From: Pseudomonas cedrina subsp. cedrina
GTDB lineage: Bacteria; Pseudomonadota; Gammaproteobacteria; Pseudomonadales; Pseudomonadaceae
NCBI RefSeq assembly: GCF_001983175.1
Contig: NZ_MNPW01000006.1
Coordinates: 62,001-126,000 of the forward strand
DNA length: 64,000 bases
Direction: 5' to 3'
A model generated the notes under the pieces. That model did no database searches, had not been told where the DNA came from, and saw nothing but the letters and a program-made list of their open reading frames with translations. This document shows positions 56,130 through 64,000 of this stretch, one piece after another. A program made the position numbers and the translations under genes. Numbering within the stretch: the stretch's first letter is position 1; the number at the start of each line of letters is the position of its first letter.

Positions 56130-56702
56130 CTAGCGGTCACCCGGGAACACGTGGGTGCCGGGCCAACGTCGCACCGAGCGCTGAAAGAACAGGCTGTTGG
56201 GCACTTGCACCATCGCACTGTCGGTGCCGGCTTCCGCCACTTCGACCAGCGTGGTGTAGAGCAGGTTGATCGCCACGACGCGGCCCTTTACGCCGGGCTT
56301 GTCGACAGTATCCACCAGCTCGACAATGTCACCGAGGCGAAACGGCCCGACCGTAAAGATGAGGATGGCGCACAACAGGTTCGACAGCACCGACCACATG
56401 GCGAAAAACGCCACGGCGGCGACCGCCACGAACCCCGACAATGCCGTCCACAACACCGTCGCGGAAACGCCCAGCCGGCCCAAGACGAAGATCAGCGCAC
56501 TGCCCATGATCAACCAGCGCAAGCCACCGCGCAGCGGCATCAACAGCTGCGGAGGGAACGGATAGCGCTCACCCAGGCGAGTCAGGCCTTTGCCGACAAA
56601 ACGCTGGGCGAGGTAACCGGCCAGCAGGATCAACAGAATTTGCACGCCGATCCATACGGGTTCGACCCACTGCGCCGGTAACGCCAACTGCAACGCTTCC
56701 AT
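56130..56702 (-). CDS. Small MscS-family mechanosensitive channel protein
   Basis: A 190-aa protein with about three helices (residues ~15-120) and a short MscS beta domain: LLCAILIFTVGPFRLGDIVELV and VVAINLLYTTLVEVAE are the family motifs. It lacks the C-terminal alpha/beta vestibule of MscS (286 aa in E. coli), so it is a short form. The ATG shares a base with the ABC-F stop (TGATG), so expression is coupled to that gene. Confidence 0.85.
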   Translation of the reverse strand: MEALQLALPAQWVEPVWIGVQILLILLAGYLAQRFVGKGLTRLGERYPFPPQLLMPLRGGLRWLIMGSALIFVLGRLGVSATVLWTALSGFVAVAAVAFFAMWSVLSNLLCAILIFTVGPFRLGDIVELVDTVDKPGVKGRVVAINLLYTTLVEVAEAGTDSAMVQVPNSLFFQRSVRRWPGTHVFPGDR

Positions 56703-58612
56703 CAAGACAGCGCCTCCAGCTCCGCTTGCAAGGATTCGAGCAGTTCGAGGGCTTCCATCCAGGTTTCCTCCAATTGTCCCTCGCGTACCTTGAGCCTGGC
56801 TTGCTCAGCCAGCAAGTCGCGCAACTCGTCCTTGCGGGCGGCTTCGTAGACGGCGCTGTCGCCCAGGCTGGCCTCGATACTGGCCAGGCGCTCATGCACC
56901 TTGCCCAGCTCGGCTTCCAATTTGTCCGCTTCACGCTTGTGCGGCGCCAACTGCTGACGCAGTGCAGCGGCGGCCTGACGCTGGGCTTTCTTGTCGGTTT
57001 TGTCCGGGTTGACCGGGGTGTTGCTGGCCGGCGCGTTGCGTAGGCGGTAATCCGTCAGCCAGCGTGCGTAATCGTCCAGATCGCCGTCGAACTCTTCGAC
57101 TTTGCCGTCCGCCACCAGCAGGAAATTATCGGTGGTGCTCTTGAGCAAGTGACGATCGTGAGACACCACCAGCACCGCACCGCTGAACTCCTGCAGGGCC
57201 ATGGTCAGCGCCAGGCGCATTTCCAGGTCCAGGTGGTTGGTCGGTTCATCGAGCAGCAGCAGGTTCGGGCGGTCCCAGGCGATCAACGCCAACGCCAGGC
57301 GGGCTTTTTCGCCGCCGGAGAAGTTCAGCACCGGCTCATCGATACGCGCGCCACGGAAGTCGAAACCTCCAAGAAAGTCGCGCAGGGGCTGCTCGCGCTC
57401 GGTCGGTGCCAGGCGCTGCAGGTGCAGCAACGGGCTGGCCTTGGCGTCGAGCGAGTCCAACTGATGCTGGGCGAAGTAGCCCACCACCAGGTTCTCGCCG
57501 CGCGTCAGGCGGCCGGCCAACGGTTGCAGCTCACCCGACAGGTTTTTGATCAGCGTCGATTTGCCCGCGCCGTTAGGCCCGAGCAAACCGATGCGCGCGC
57601 CCGGCGTGAGCTGCAGCTTCACTTTTTCGAGGATGGTTTTATCGCCATAACCCAGGCGTGCGTCAGAAAGATCCAGCAACGGGCTGGAGATCTTCACCGA
57701 TTCGCGGAACACAAAGTCGAATGGCGAATCGACGTGGGCCGCCGAGAGCTCTTCCATGCGCTCCAGGGCCTTGATTCGGCTCTGGGCCTGACGGGCCTTG
57801 GTGGCCTGGGCCTTGAACCGGGCAATGTAGCTTTCCATGTGCGCACGCTGCGCCTGTTGCTTCTCGAACGCTTGCTGCTGCTGGGCCAGGCGCTCGGCAC
57901 GGGCACGTTCGAACGCGGTGTAGCCGCCCCGGTAGAGGGTGATTTTCTTCTGTTCGACGTGGGCGATGTTGTCGACCACGGCGTCGAGGAAGTCCCGGTC
58001 GTGGGAAATCAGCAGCAAGGTACCCTGGTAGTTCTTGAGGAAGTCCTCCAGCCACAGGATCGCATCGAGGTCCAAGTGGTTGGTCGGTTCGTCGAGCAGC
58101 AGCAGGTCCGACGGGCACATCAACGCCTGGGCCAGGTTCAGGCGCATGCGCCAGCCACCGGAGAAGTCGGCGACCGGGCGATCCATCTGTTCGTTGGTAA
58201 AGCCAAGGCCGGCCAGCATCTTGCGGGCGCGGGCGTCGGCGGTGTAGCCGTCGGCGCTGTCGAGTTCCGAATGCAGGCGCGCCTGTGCGGCGCCGTCCTG
58301 GGCTTTCTCGGCCTCGGCCAGGTCGTGTTGCACCTGGCGCAGGCGCAGGTCGCCATCGAGCACGTAGTCGATCGCAATGCGGTCCAAGGTGTCGATCTCC
58401 TGGCGCATATGGGCGATGCGCCAGTCGGCCGGCAGCAGGCAGTCCCCGGAGTCCGGGGTCAGCTCACCGAGCAACAGGGCGAACAACGTGGATTTGCCGG
58501 CGCCATTGGCACCGATCAGGCCGGCTTTGTGACCGGCGTGCAGGGTCAGCTCGGCGTCTTCGAGAAGACGTTGCGGGCCACGCTGTAATGTTAGGCTTTG
58601 AAGTCGGATCAT
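56702..58612 (-). CDS. yheS: ABC-F ATPase (YheS-like)
   Basis: A 636-aa cytoplasmic ABC-F protein with two ATPase domains and no membrane part. Walker A sites are GLIGANGAGKSTLFALLLG and LLGPNGAGKSTLIKNLSG; signatures are FSGGWRMRLNLAQAL and FSGGEKARLALALI; both have LLLLDEPTNHLDL. The P-site-tRNA linker lies between the domains (residues ~240-300), and a C-terminal coiled coil (~550-636) follows. ABC-F proteins act on ribosomes stalled at difficult sequences. The closest E. coli type is YheS. Confidence 0.9.
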   Translation of the reverse strand: MIRLQSLTLQRGPQRLLEDAELTLHAGHKAGLIGANGAGKSTLFALLLGELTPDSGDCLLPADWRIAHMRQEIDTLDRIAIDYVLDGDLRLRQVQHDLAEAEKAQDGAAQARLHSELDSADGYTADARARKMLAGLGFTNEQMDRPVADFSGGWRMRLNLAQALMCPSDLLLLDEPTNHLDLDAILWLEDFLKNYQGTLLLISHDRDFLDAVVDNIAHVEQKKITLYRGGYTAFERARAERLAQQQQAFEKQQAQRAHMESYIARFKAQATKARQAQSRIKALERMEELSAAHVDSPFDFVFRESVKISSPLLDLSDARLGYGDKTILEKVKLQLTPGARIGLLGPNGAGKSTLIKNLSGELQPLAGRLTRGENLVVGYFAQHQLDSLDAKASPLLHLQRLAPTEREQPLRDFLGGFDFRGARIDEPVLNFSGGEKARLALALIAWDRPNLLLLDEPTNHLDLEMRLALTMALQEFSGAVLVVSHDRHLLKSTTDNFLLVADGKVEEFDGDLDDYARWLTDYRLRNAPASNTPVNPDKTDKKAQRQAAAALRQQLAPHKREADKLEAELGKVHERLASIEASLGDSAVYEAARKDELRDLLAEQARLKVREGQLEETWMEALELLESLQAELEALS

Positions 58613-58662
58613 AATGGCGGCGGAGTCTACCAGCTTCGTTGCCCGCTGGCTTGGGTGTGAAT

Positions 58663-59130
58663 ATGTGCGCTGACCTGTGGAGCTTTTCTCTCTCGACTTA
58701 CGCCCACCCGGGCGTCGAAGCGGCGTGCCTGCGTTTGCAGGCGCAAGGTGCGGATGTGTGCCTGTTGCTCTGCGGCGCGTGGCTGGAGCAACGCGCTGTT
58801 ACCGTGACCGCCGAGCGTATACAGGCGCTGAAACAGCTCGCCGGACCTTGGCAAACGCAGGTAATCGAGCCATTACGACAGGTGCGCAGGCAGTGGCGCG
58901 AAACGGCGCAGCACGATGAAAATCTGGCGGGGTTACGCGAGCGGGTCAAGGCCCTGGAGCTGGATGCCGAACGACAGCTGCTGACGCGCCTGGAAGCACT
59001 GGCGCACTTATGGCCGACGGGTGATGCAACGGCTCAGCAACGGTGGCTGGAAGGACTGGCGGCTGAGGATGCCGCCAACCTTGACCACGACGCGCTGCAA
59101 GCGCTGCGCGTCGCGGCCACCAGCGCTTAG
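58663..59130 (+). CDS. TIGR02444 family protein
   Basis: A 155-aa helical protein starting MCADLWSFSLSTYAHPGVEA, with CLRLQAQGADVCLLLCGAWLE, the family's conserved core. It is a cytoplasmic protein of unknown function kept beside algP in pseudomonads. The last 4 bases overlap the end of the convergent algP gene. It is divergent from the ABC-F gene with a 50-base gap, so promoters are compact. Confidence 0.83.
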   Translation: MCADLWSFSLSTYAHPGVEAACLRLQAQGADVCLLLCGAWLEQRAVTVTAERIQALKQLAGPWQTQVIEPLRQVRRQWRETAQHDENLAGLRERVKALELDAERQLLTRLEALAHLWPTGDATAQQRWLEGLAAEDAANLDHDALQALRVAATSA

Positions 59131-60176
59131 GAAGCGCTGGTTGGGGTGGCGCTTGGCGCTGCCGGTGCAGGCGTGCTGCTGGCCGGTGTAGTTGGAGCGG
59201 TGGACGCTACCGGAGCGACAGCAGGCGTCGGCTTGGCTGCGGCTGGTTTGGCGGTTGGCTTCGCAGCAGCAGGTTTGGCAGCTGGCTTGGCGGCCGGTTT
59301 CGCGGCAGCAGGTTTGGCAGCTGGCTTGGCGGCTGGTTTCGCGGCAGCAGGTTTAGCAACTGGCTTAGCGGCTGGTTTCGCGGCAGGAGTTTTAGCGGCT
59401 GGCTTGGCAGCCGGTTTCGCAGCGGCGGTTTTGGCAGCTGGCTTGGCGGCCGGTTTTGCAGCAGCGGTTTTGGCAGCTGGCTTGGCGGCCGGTTTCGCGG
59501 CAGCAGTTTTAACAACTGGCTTGGCGGCCGGTTTCGCGGCAGCAGTTTTAGCAACTGGCTTGGCGGCTGGTTTCGCGGCAGCAGTTTTAGCAACTGGCTT
59601 GGCGGCCGGTTTCGCAGCAGCGGTTTTGGCAACTGGCTTGGCGGCCGGCTTCGCGGCAGCAGTTTTAACCGCTGGCTTGGCAGCCAGTTTCGCGGCAGGG
59701 GATTTAGCGACTGGCTTGGCCACAGGTTTTGCGGCCGCTTTGGCAGGCGCCTTCTCTGCAACAACCTTGGCAGGCGTACGAGTGCTCAGCGCCTTAGCTA
59801 CGGCTTCCTTAACGCGGCCAATGCCCTGGGCCAATTTCAGGCTTTCCTGGGCATCTTTCTTGAGTTGGGAAATGTAAGTGCGGGTTTCAGCCTGGCGATC
59901 CTTGAGGGCGTCCAGCAGGTCCTCGAGTTCTTTGACAGCGTCCTTGGCTTTGGCTTGAGCCTTGGCCTTGCCGGCAGTGGCGGCGTCTTGCAGTTTGGTG
60001 CGGGATTTGTGCAGCTTTTCTTGCGCTTTACCGCGTTGTTTTTCCAGCTTGGCGAGCAGTTTTTCTGCATCGGCCAAGGCTTGGGAACAAGCGCTTTCCA
60101 GATGTTCGAGCAGGCTGCCCGAAAGTTGTTGGAGTAAGTGCAACGGGGTATTAACAGGCTTCTGTTTGGCCGACAT
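59127..60176 (-). CDS. algP: AlgP, histone H1-like alginate regulator
   Basis: A 349-aa basic protein. Residues 1-130 are helical/coiled coil (HLLQQLSGSLLEHLESAC..LEDLLDALKDRQAETRT) with many Lys and Ala. Residues ~140-318 consist of Lys-Pro-Ala repeats like the tail of histone H1, and the last 30 are Ser/Thr/Pro/Ala-rich. AlgP of P. aeruginosa affects alginate gene transcription and is thought to bind DNA. Repeat number varies between strains. It is convergent with the TIGR02444 gene and divergent from the FKBP gene. Confidence 0.93.
   Translation of the reverse strand: MSAKQKPVNTPLHLLQQLSGSLLEHLESACSQALADAEKLLAKLEKQRGKAQEKLHKSRTKLQDAATAGKAKAQAKAKDAVKELEDLLDALKDRQAETRTYISQLKKDAQESLKLAQGIGRVKEAVAKALSTRTPAKVVAEKAPAKAAAKPVAKPVAKSPAAKLAAKPAVKTAAAKPAAKPVAKTAAAKPAAKPVAKTAAAKPAAKPVAKTAAAKPAAKPVVKTAAAKPAAKPAAKTAAAKPAAKPAAKTAAAKPAAKPAAKTPAAKPAAKPVAKPAAAKPAAKPAAKPAAAKPAAKPAAKPAAAKPTAKPAAAKPTPAVAPVASTAPTTPASSTPAPAAPSATPTSAS
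59223..59666 (-). repeat. 36-bp tandem repeats in algP
   Basis: Codons 171-318 of algP hold about eleven copies of a 12-residue unit such as KTAAAKPAAKPV, with later units changing to KPAAAKPAAKPA. The DNA repeats with a 36-base period and small differences. The + strand therefore also has a long artificial open frame rich in Gly-Leu-Ala. Confidence 0.9.
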
Positions 60177-60368
60177 GGTTTACCTCCTGGCTGACGTGGG
60201 TGCGGCTCATACTAGCCCTCTGCTCTTACCGCCGCTAGGGCATGTTGACAGTATCGTTTGGCTTGCGTTGCAGCCGGCGAAAATTCTTATGGATATAACG
60301 AAAATACGCGGCACTTTTTAGCCTTTCACACTGGCATAATCCGTCCCACTTTCGGCGGGAGAAAACCC

Positions 60369-61046
60369 ATGTCGCGTTACGTTTTTCTTGTACTTGGCTT
60401 GGCGATTTCGGTAGCCAATGCAAGTGATGGATCGCCTGCAAAAAACGTTGATCAGAACCAGCACGACCTCGCCTACAGCCTGGGTGCCAGCCTCGGTGAA
60501 CGCCTGCGCCAGGAAGTGCCCGACTTGCAGATCCAGGCTTTGATCGACGGCCTCAAGCAAGCCTATCAGGGCAAACCGCTGGCCTTGGACAATGCACGCA
60601 TCGAGCAGATTCTTGCCCAGCATGAAGCACGAAACGAAGCCGACACACAGGCCCCCCAAAGCGAAAAAGCGCTGGCGGCCGAAGAACTGTTCCTGAGCAA
60701 GGAAAAAGCCGCGAAGGGCGTACGTGAACTGGCGGACGGGATTCTGCTCACCGAACTCACTCCCGGCACCGGTGAAAAACCGAAGGCCAGCGACCAGGTT
60801 CAAGTGAAATATGTGGGCCGGCTGCCCGATGGGACGGTATTTGACCAGAGCACGCAGCCCCAATGGTTTCGTCTGGACAGCGTGATCAGTGGTTGGAGCA
60901 GTGCGCTGCTACAGATGCCGGTCGGTGCAAAATGGCGCCTGGTGATTCCATCGGCCCAGGCTTATGGCACCGACGGTGCCGGCGAGTTGATCCCGCCCTA
61001 CACACCGTTGGTATTTGAGATCGAATTGCTCGGCATCCGCCACTGA
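60369..61046 (+). CDS. FKBP-type peptidyl-prolyl isomerase
   Basis: A 225-aa protein with a signal peptide (residues 1-19, ending ANASDGSPA). The N-terminal dimerisation helices (DLAYSLGASLGERLRQEVPD) are FkpA/Mip-like, and the C-terminal FKBP domain has VQVKYVGRLPDGTVFDQS and SALLQMPVGAKWRLVIPS. The usual Trp/Tyr residues of the active site are partly replaced (PQWFRLDSVISGW), normal for this subgroup. It folds periplasmic proteins. GGGAG before the ATG fixes the start. Confidence 0.88.
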   Translation: MSRYVFLVLGLAISVANASDGSPAKNVDQNQHDLAYSLGASLGERLRQEVPDLQIQALIDGLKQAYQGKPLALDNARIEQILAQHEARNEADTQAPQSEKALAAEELFLSKEKAAKGVRELADGILLTELTPGTGEKPKASDQVQVKYVGRLPDGTVFDQSTQPQWFRLDSVISGWSSALLQMPVGAKWRLVIPSAQAYGTDGAGELIPPYTPLVFEIELLGIRH

Positions 61047-61054
61047 CTATCTAT

Positions 61055-61087
61055 AAAAAACGGCGCGCCATGCGCACCGTTTTTTTG
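61055..61087 (+). terminator. Rho-independent terminator
   Basis: An A-rich lead, stem ACGG.GCG/CGC.CCGT with one mismatch, then seven T's, 9 bases past the FKBP gene. The A-run also lets it work on the opposite strand for algQ. Confidence 0.85.
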
Positions 61088-61102
61088 TGACGTTACCTAG
61101 GA

Positions 61103-61561
61103 TCAAGCCTGGGTCGCGGACTCTTCCTTGTGAGCGTTGTGCAGCACTTCGATCAAGCAGTCTTCCAGTTCGAAACGCTCGTGCAGCAATGCGCCCAACT
61201 CTTTGAATTTTTCTGCAACACATTTCCCGGCATCACACAGGTCGGTGAACGCCAACAGCTTCTCGGTGATAACGTCGATACGCGGGTAAATCGTCTCGGC
61301 CAATTCCAAGCCACGCTGATCGTCGAAGGCTTGTGCCTCTTTGGTCAGTTGCTCGTAGACGCCAAAATGACCGGCGGACACGTAGTCAACCAATACGCCG
61401 CAGAAATCCTGTAACGACTCACGATTCTCAGCCAGTGCCTCTGGCTTGGCGCCGAGAGCATCAAAGGCCCGAACCAGTTCGTGACGCGCCTTCAGCCAGC
61501 TATCGATCAGCTTGTGCACCCCACCCCAGCGTTCCTGAGCATTCTGACAACTTTCCAGCAT
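61103..61561 (-). CDS. algQ: AlgQ, Rsd-type anti-sigma70 factor
   Basis: A 152-aa all-helical protein of the Rsd/AlgQ family: [20 protein letters not shown] start, [21 protein letters not shown] and [16 protein letters not shown]. It binds sigma70 and, in P. aeruginosa, supports alginate and siderophore gene expression. Length is standard. It is convergent with the FKBP gene and shares its terminator. Confidence 0.94.
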   Translation of the reverse strand: MLESCQNAQERWGGVHKLIDSWLKARHELVRAFDALGAKPEALAENRESLQDFCGVLVDYVSAGHFGVYEQLTKEAQAFDDQRGLELAETIYPRIDVITEKLLAFTDLCDAGKCVAEKFKELGALLHERFELEDCLIEVLHNAHKEESATQA

Positions 61562-61770
61562 GATGATCTCTCTTCCCTATAGGGGGCGCTGCCGCCTGGT
61601 GCCCGCGCAACACTTCAAGGTAAAGCCGCAGCCGGACAGGGCCGCATCTGACAAATGGTTTCAATAACGCATGCGGGCCAGATTATGCCCGCATGCCTAT
61701 GGCTTCAAGGTACGCAGGACACAAAGTTCATACAAGTGTTTAATCCCGCCCTGCAAACTGAACACGGGGT

Positions 61771-62292
61771 TCACTGCCTCGCGGGGCGCGAAGGCTGGCG
61801 CAGAAACAGCGGTGAAAACTGCATCACGCCCACTACCAATATCCCGACGAAGAACAACAGGCTCCACTCGGGAGGGCTCAGGTCAAACAGCGTCCAGTTG
61901 GTTTCCACGCAATCGACAGTGCCTTTGACGGTCAATTGCAGGGCCTGCCAGAACGACAAGTTTTCAATCATGTAATGCAGGCTGGGCCAGCAATCGGCGG
62001 CCTGGTCCGGCGCGGCATTTTGTAGCAGCACCTGGCGCACGGCTGTCAGGGCGCCGAGCAATGCGAAGCCGATGCTGGCCAGCCTGTATAAGTGCAGAGC
62101 CACACGCTTGGGATCATGGAGGGCGGCAACCAGATTGATCAAGGTGACAGCGGCCAGGAACCCCCGCTGCATCTGGCAAAGGAAACACGGCCGCAACGAC
62201 ACGCCGAACTCGAGGTAAAAGGACGCGCCCAATGTCAGCGCACCCGCCAGGAACGCAAGGAAAAACAAGGAGCGTGAAGGGGCCAAAGACAT
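61771..62292 (-). CDS. dsbB: Disulfide bond formation protein DsbB
   Basis: A 173-aa inner-membrane protein of four helices that reoxidises DsbA and passes electrons to quinones. The first redox pair is RPCFLCQMQR; the second periplasmic pair is AADCWPS and VDCVET, far apart as usual. The adjacent Arg of CQMQR helps bind ubiquinone. The frame 61771-62292 starts at MSLAPSRSLFFL. Confidence 0.92.
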   Translation of the reverse strand: MSLAPSRSLFFLAFLAGALTLGASFYLEFGVSLRPCFLCQMQRGFLAAVTLINLVAALHDPKRVALHLYRLASIGFALLGALTAVRQVLLQNAAPDQAADCWPSLHYMIENLSFWQALQLTVKGTVDCVETNWTLFDLSPPEWSLLFFVGILVVGVMQFSPLFLRQPSRPARQ

Positions 62293-62529
62293 GCTTTATC
62301 CGCATCGCGAAAGATAGGTCGCTACGGTAGAGGAAAGGCCTGACCCCTTTCAATACGTGCCAGAGCAGACAATTCCGCGAGAAGGTACGGACTTTCCGCC
62401 AGAAGATGGAAGACCTTGGAAAACTGAGCGTCGGACTTTGCCTACAATCGCTCAACTCCCGGCTTTGAGGGCCTAATGCGGGGTCGGCTGCCAGATATAT
62501 CTGAACCGACCCTCGCCAACTTGCCTACA

Positions 62530-63771
62530 TCAGGCTCGAGCCGGTACCGGCAACGGCGACGCCAGCAGTCGGTTATCCAACAATCCCAGGCCTTCCTGGA
62601 ACAACTGGTTACTGCGTTCGGTGTCACCCAGCTGGGCCAACAAACGCGCCAGCTCGGCACAGGCCTCGGGATTGCGTTGTACTTGAAGGCTGCTTTCCAG
62701 GTAATCGCGCGCCTTGCCCCACAGGCTGTTTTGCAGGCACAGGCGGCCCAGCGTCAGCAGCAGGCTGGCATCACTTGGATGGTCCTTGAGCCAGCCTTCG
62801 GCAAACTTCAATTGCCGGGCCGGGTCACTGCCGCGCAACAGGCCGTACAGCCGGATCAGGTGGCTGTCGTAGCCGCGCTTGATGGCGCCACGCAGCGCTT
62901 CCTCGGCCTTCGCATCGGCACCCAGTTGGCGCAATTGCTCGGCGTACGCCAGAACCAGTTGCGGCTCCTGGCGCTGGGGGGAAGTCAGTTGCTGCCAGGC
63001 CCGCTCAAGGGACTGCAAACCGGCCTCACCCTCCTCTTCGCGCCGGGCCGCCAGACTCAGGTTCTCACCCCAGGCGCGGCGCTCGAGCTCGGCCAATTCA
63101 CTGGCCGGCAGCACTTTGTCCTTGCGCAGTTCGGGCAACAGGCGGATCACCGACGACCAATCGCCCCGCTGCTGATGCAGGCGCTGCAATTGACGCAAGA
63201 GCTGGGCGTTATGGGGATGACGTTCGTGCATCGCCTGCAGCGTGGTCAACGCACCGTCCGTGTCGCCACGGTCCAGTTGCAACTGCGCATGGCTCAAGGC
63301 AACCGCGAGCTCGGCCTGAGGCTGACGCTCAAGCGCGCGCTCCAGCAAACCGTCGGACTCTTCGTAACGCCCTTGTTCATTTGCGGCACGGGCCGCGCCG
63401 AGGTAGTACAGCAAAGGCTGGCGCTCGGCTTCGGCGGCGCGGTGCAGGTGACGTTCAGCGCTGGCCCAGCGGCCCTCGGCGAGGTCCATCTGGCCTTGCT
63501 CAATGGCGATCTGCACGCGGCGGCTGCGGTTGCGCCGCGACCAGGGGTTGACCACGCCACCGGAGGTGGTGACCAGGCTCAACAGCACGCGGAGCAGGTA
63601 GATCGCCAAACCAATGGCAACCACCGCCACCAAAGTCGCCCACAGGCTCGACTCGTAATGCAGCACATGAGGGTAGGTAATCAGCACGTAGCCGGTGTGT
63701 TTCGAAATGCCCACCGCCAGCGCCAGCGCGATGGCAATCGCCAGCACCAGGATCACATAGAAACGTTTCAT
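62530..63771 (-). CDS. hemY: HemY, TPR protein of the heme operon
   Basis: A 413-aa protein with two N-terminal membrane helices (residues 3-20 and 42-62), the HemY_N motif and, from ~90, TPR-like helical pairs (LLYYLGAARAANEQGRYEES, AELAVALSHAQLQLDRGDTD). It is thought to organise heme synthesis steps at the membrane; this gamma-proteobacterial HemY is not protoporphyrinogen oxidase. It starts 5 bases after hemX. Confidence 0.93.
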   Translation of the reverse strand: MKRFYVILVLAIAIALALAVGISKHTGYVLITYPHVLHYESSLWATLVAVVAIGLAIYLLRVLLSLVTTSGGVVNPWSRRNRSRRVQIAIEQGQMDLAEGRWASAERHLHRAAEAERQPLLYYLGAARAANEQGRYEESDGLLERALERQPQAELAVALSHAQLQLDRGDTDGALTTLQAMHERHPHNAQLLRQLQRLHQQRGDWSSVIRLLPELRKDKVLPASELAELERRAWGENLSLAARREEEGEAGLQSLERAWQQLTSPQRQEPQLVLAYAEQLRQLGADAKAEEALRGAIKRGYDSHLIRLYGLLRGSDPARQLKFAEGWLKDHPSDASLLLTLGRLCLQNSLWGKARDYLESSLQVQRNPEACAELARLLAQLGDTERSNQLFQEGLGLLDNRLLASPLPVPARA

Positions 63772-63776
63772 CGGCT

Positions 63777-64000
63777 CTACTCCTGCTTCGCCGACGGGGC
63801 CGCCGGCGTCGCTGCCGCCTTGGCTTCGTCGGCAGACAGATGACGACGCTCAAGGTAGGCCTGCACGGCAGCCAGGCTCGCGGCCAGGTCCGGCGTCACC
63901 ACCGACACCGCCTTGGGCTCAAGCTCGGCAATACGCGCCAGCATCGCCTTGCTCTGCGGGTTGTCCTGGTTGAAGTTGTCCTGCAACACGCTGCGCGCCT
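63777..64000 (-). CDS. hemX: HemX, C-terminal fragment
   Basis: The last 73 codons of a gene that enters from the right edge: ARSVLQDNFNQDNPQSKAML is a HemX hallmark, followed by LAASLAAVQAYLERRH and an Ala/Pro-rich tail ending APSAKQE. HemX is a membrane-anchored protein of the hemX-hemY operon, often annotated as uroporphyrinogen-III C-methyltransferase. It probably acts with HemY. Confidence 0.88.
   Translation of the reverse strand, partial: ARSVLQDNFNQDNPQSKAMLARIAELEPKAVSVVTPDLAASLAAVQAYLERRHLSADEAKAAATPAAPSAKQE

Noticed and set aside
57149..58588. 479-codon + strand frame opposite the ABC-F gene
   Set aside because: Mirror frame of two ATPase cassettes; no domain features.
59223..59666. 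Possible CRISPR array from the regular 36-base periodicity
   Set aside because: The units are contiguous and coding, with no unique spacers; they are algP codon repeats.
59146..59877. + strand frame encoding Gly-Leu-Ala repeats, resembling a collagen- or silk-like protein
   Set aside because: It is the reverse strand of the algP Lys-Pro-Ala repeats.

Overview
This is a 64-kb chromosomal window from a fluorescent Pseudomonas, probably of the P. fluorescens group. The evidence is high GC, compact operons, a Pseudomonas-type 6S RNA between zapA and the 5-formyltetrahydrofolate cyclo-ligase gene, algP/algQ next to hemX/hemY, and nine copies of a GTGGGAGC(T/G)GGCTTGC inverted-repeat element (REPIN-like) between genes. 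From memory, the gene order follows the P. aeruginosa argA-gcvHT-ubiIH-pepP-zapA-glpT-ubiD-rho-trxA-ppx-ppk-hemB-algP-algQ-hemYX backbone, with several strain-variable insertions.

Layout. 1-2.4 kb: start of a 1-Cys peroxiredoxin gene (lsfA-like) and an OprD-family porin with long AT-rich leaders. 2.4-6.5 kb: argA, argE and a CYTH-CHAD triphosphatase. 6.8-12.4 kb: orphan GspE-type ATPase, SPFH/NfeD membrane pair, small secreted DUF2388 protein, beta-barrel protein, DegT-family aminotransferase. 12.6-17.0 kb: glycine cleavage gcvH/gcvT and a Fe(III) ABC permease and binding protein without an ATPase gene. 17.2-22.0 kb: the ygfB-pepP-ubiH-DUF4442-ubiI operon. 22.2-24.4 kb: zapB-like gene, zapA, 6S RNA, fau, a 48-aa membrane peptide gene and an EVE protein. 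24.4-25.1 kb: an AT-rich insertion with a gene broken at a C7 tract. 25.1-33.6 kb: FliL-like protein, quinone oxidoreductase, glpT (with a GlpR-type operator), chaC-like gene, ferredoxin/flavin reductase, ubiD, rho, trxA.

33.7-42.4 kb is accessory: a FadR/GntR regulator divergent from a polar amino-acid ABC transporter, then a chaperone-usher fimbrial operon with an AT-rich upstream region. 42.5-47.5 kb: ppx and ppk (convergent) and hemB. 47.6-51.9 kb: a DedA protein, a decayed sterol-desaturase-like gene, elbB, yaiI and a cytochrome c/FTR1 iron permease fusion. 52.1-55.3 kb: a four-gene envelope-protein operon (COG3014-like, YcfL, LpoB-like, CsgG/LpoB-like); this is the most attractive poorly described module here. 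55.4-64 kb: LysE exporter, small MscS protein, ABC-F ATPase, TIGR02444 protein, algP with its Lys-Pro-Ala repeats, FKBP isomerase, algQ/rsd, dsbB, hemY and the end of hemX.

Themes: ubiquinone synthesis (ubiI, ubiH, ubiD and a possible flavin reductase partner), heme synthesis (hemB, hemX, hemY), iron uptake (two systems), polyphosphate (ppk, ppx, CHAD protein) and cell envelope. No tRNA, rRNA, CRISPR array, transposase or prophage gene was seen. Functional calls come from reading motifs and remembered family features; no database search was run.
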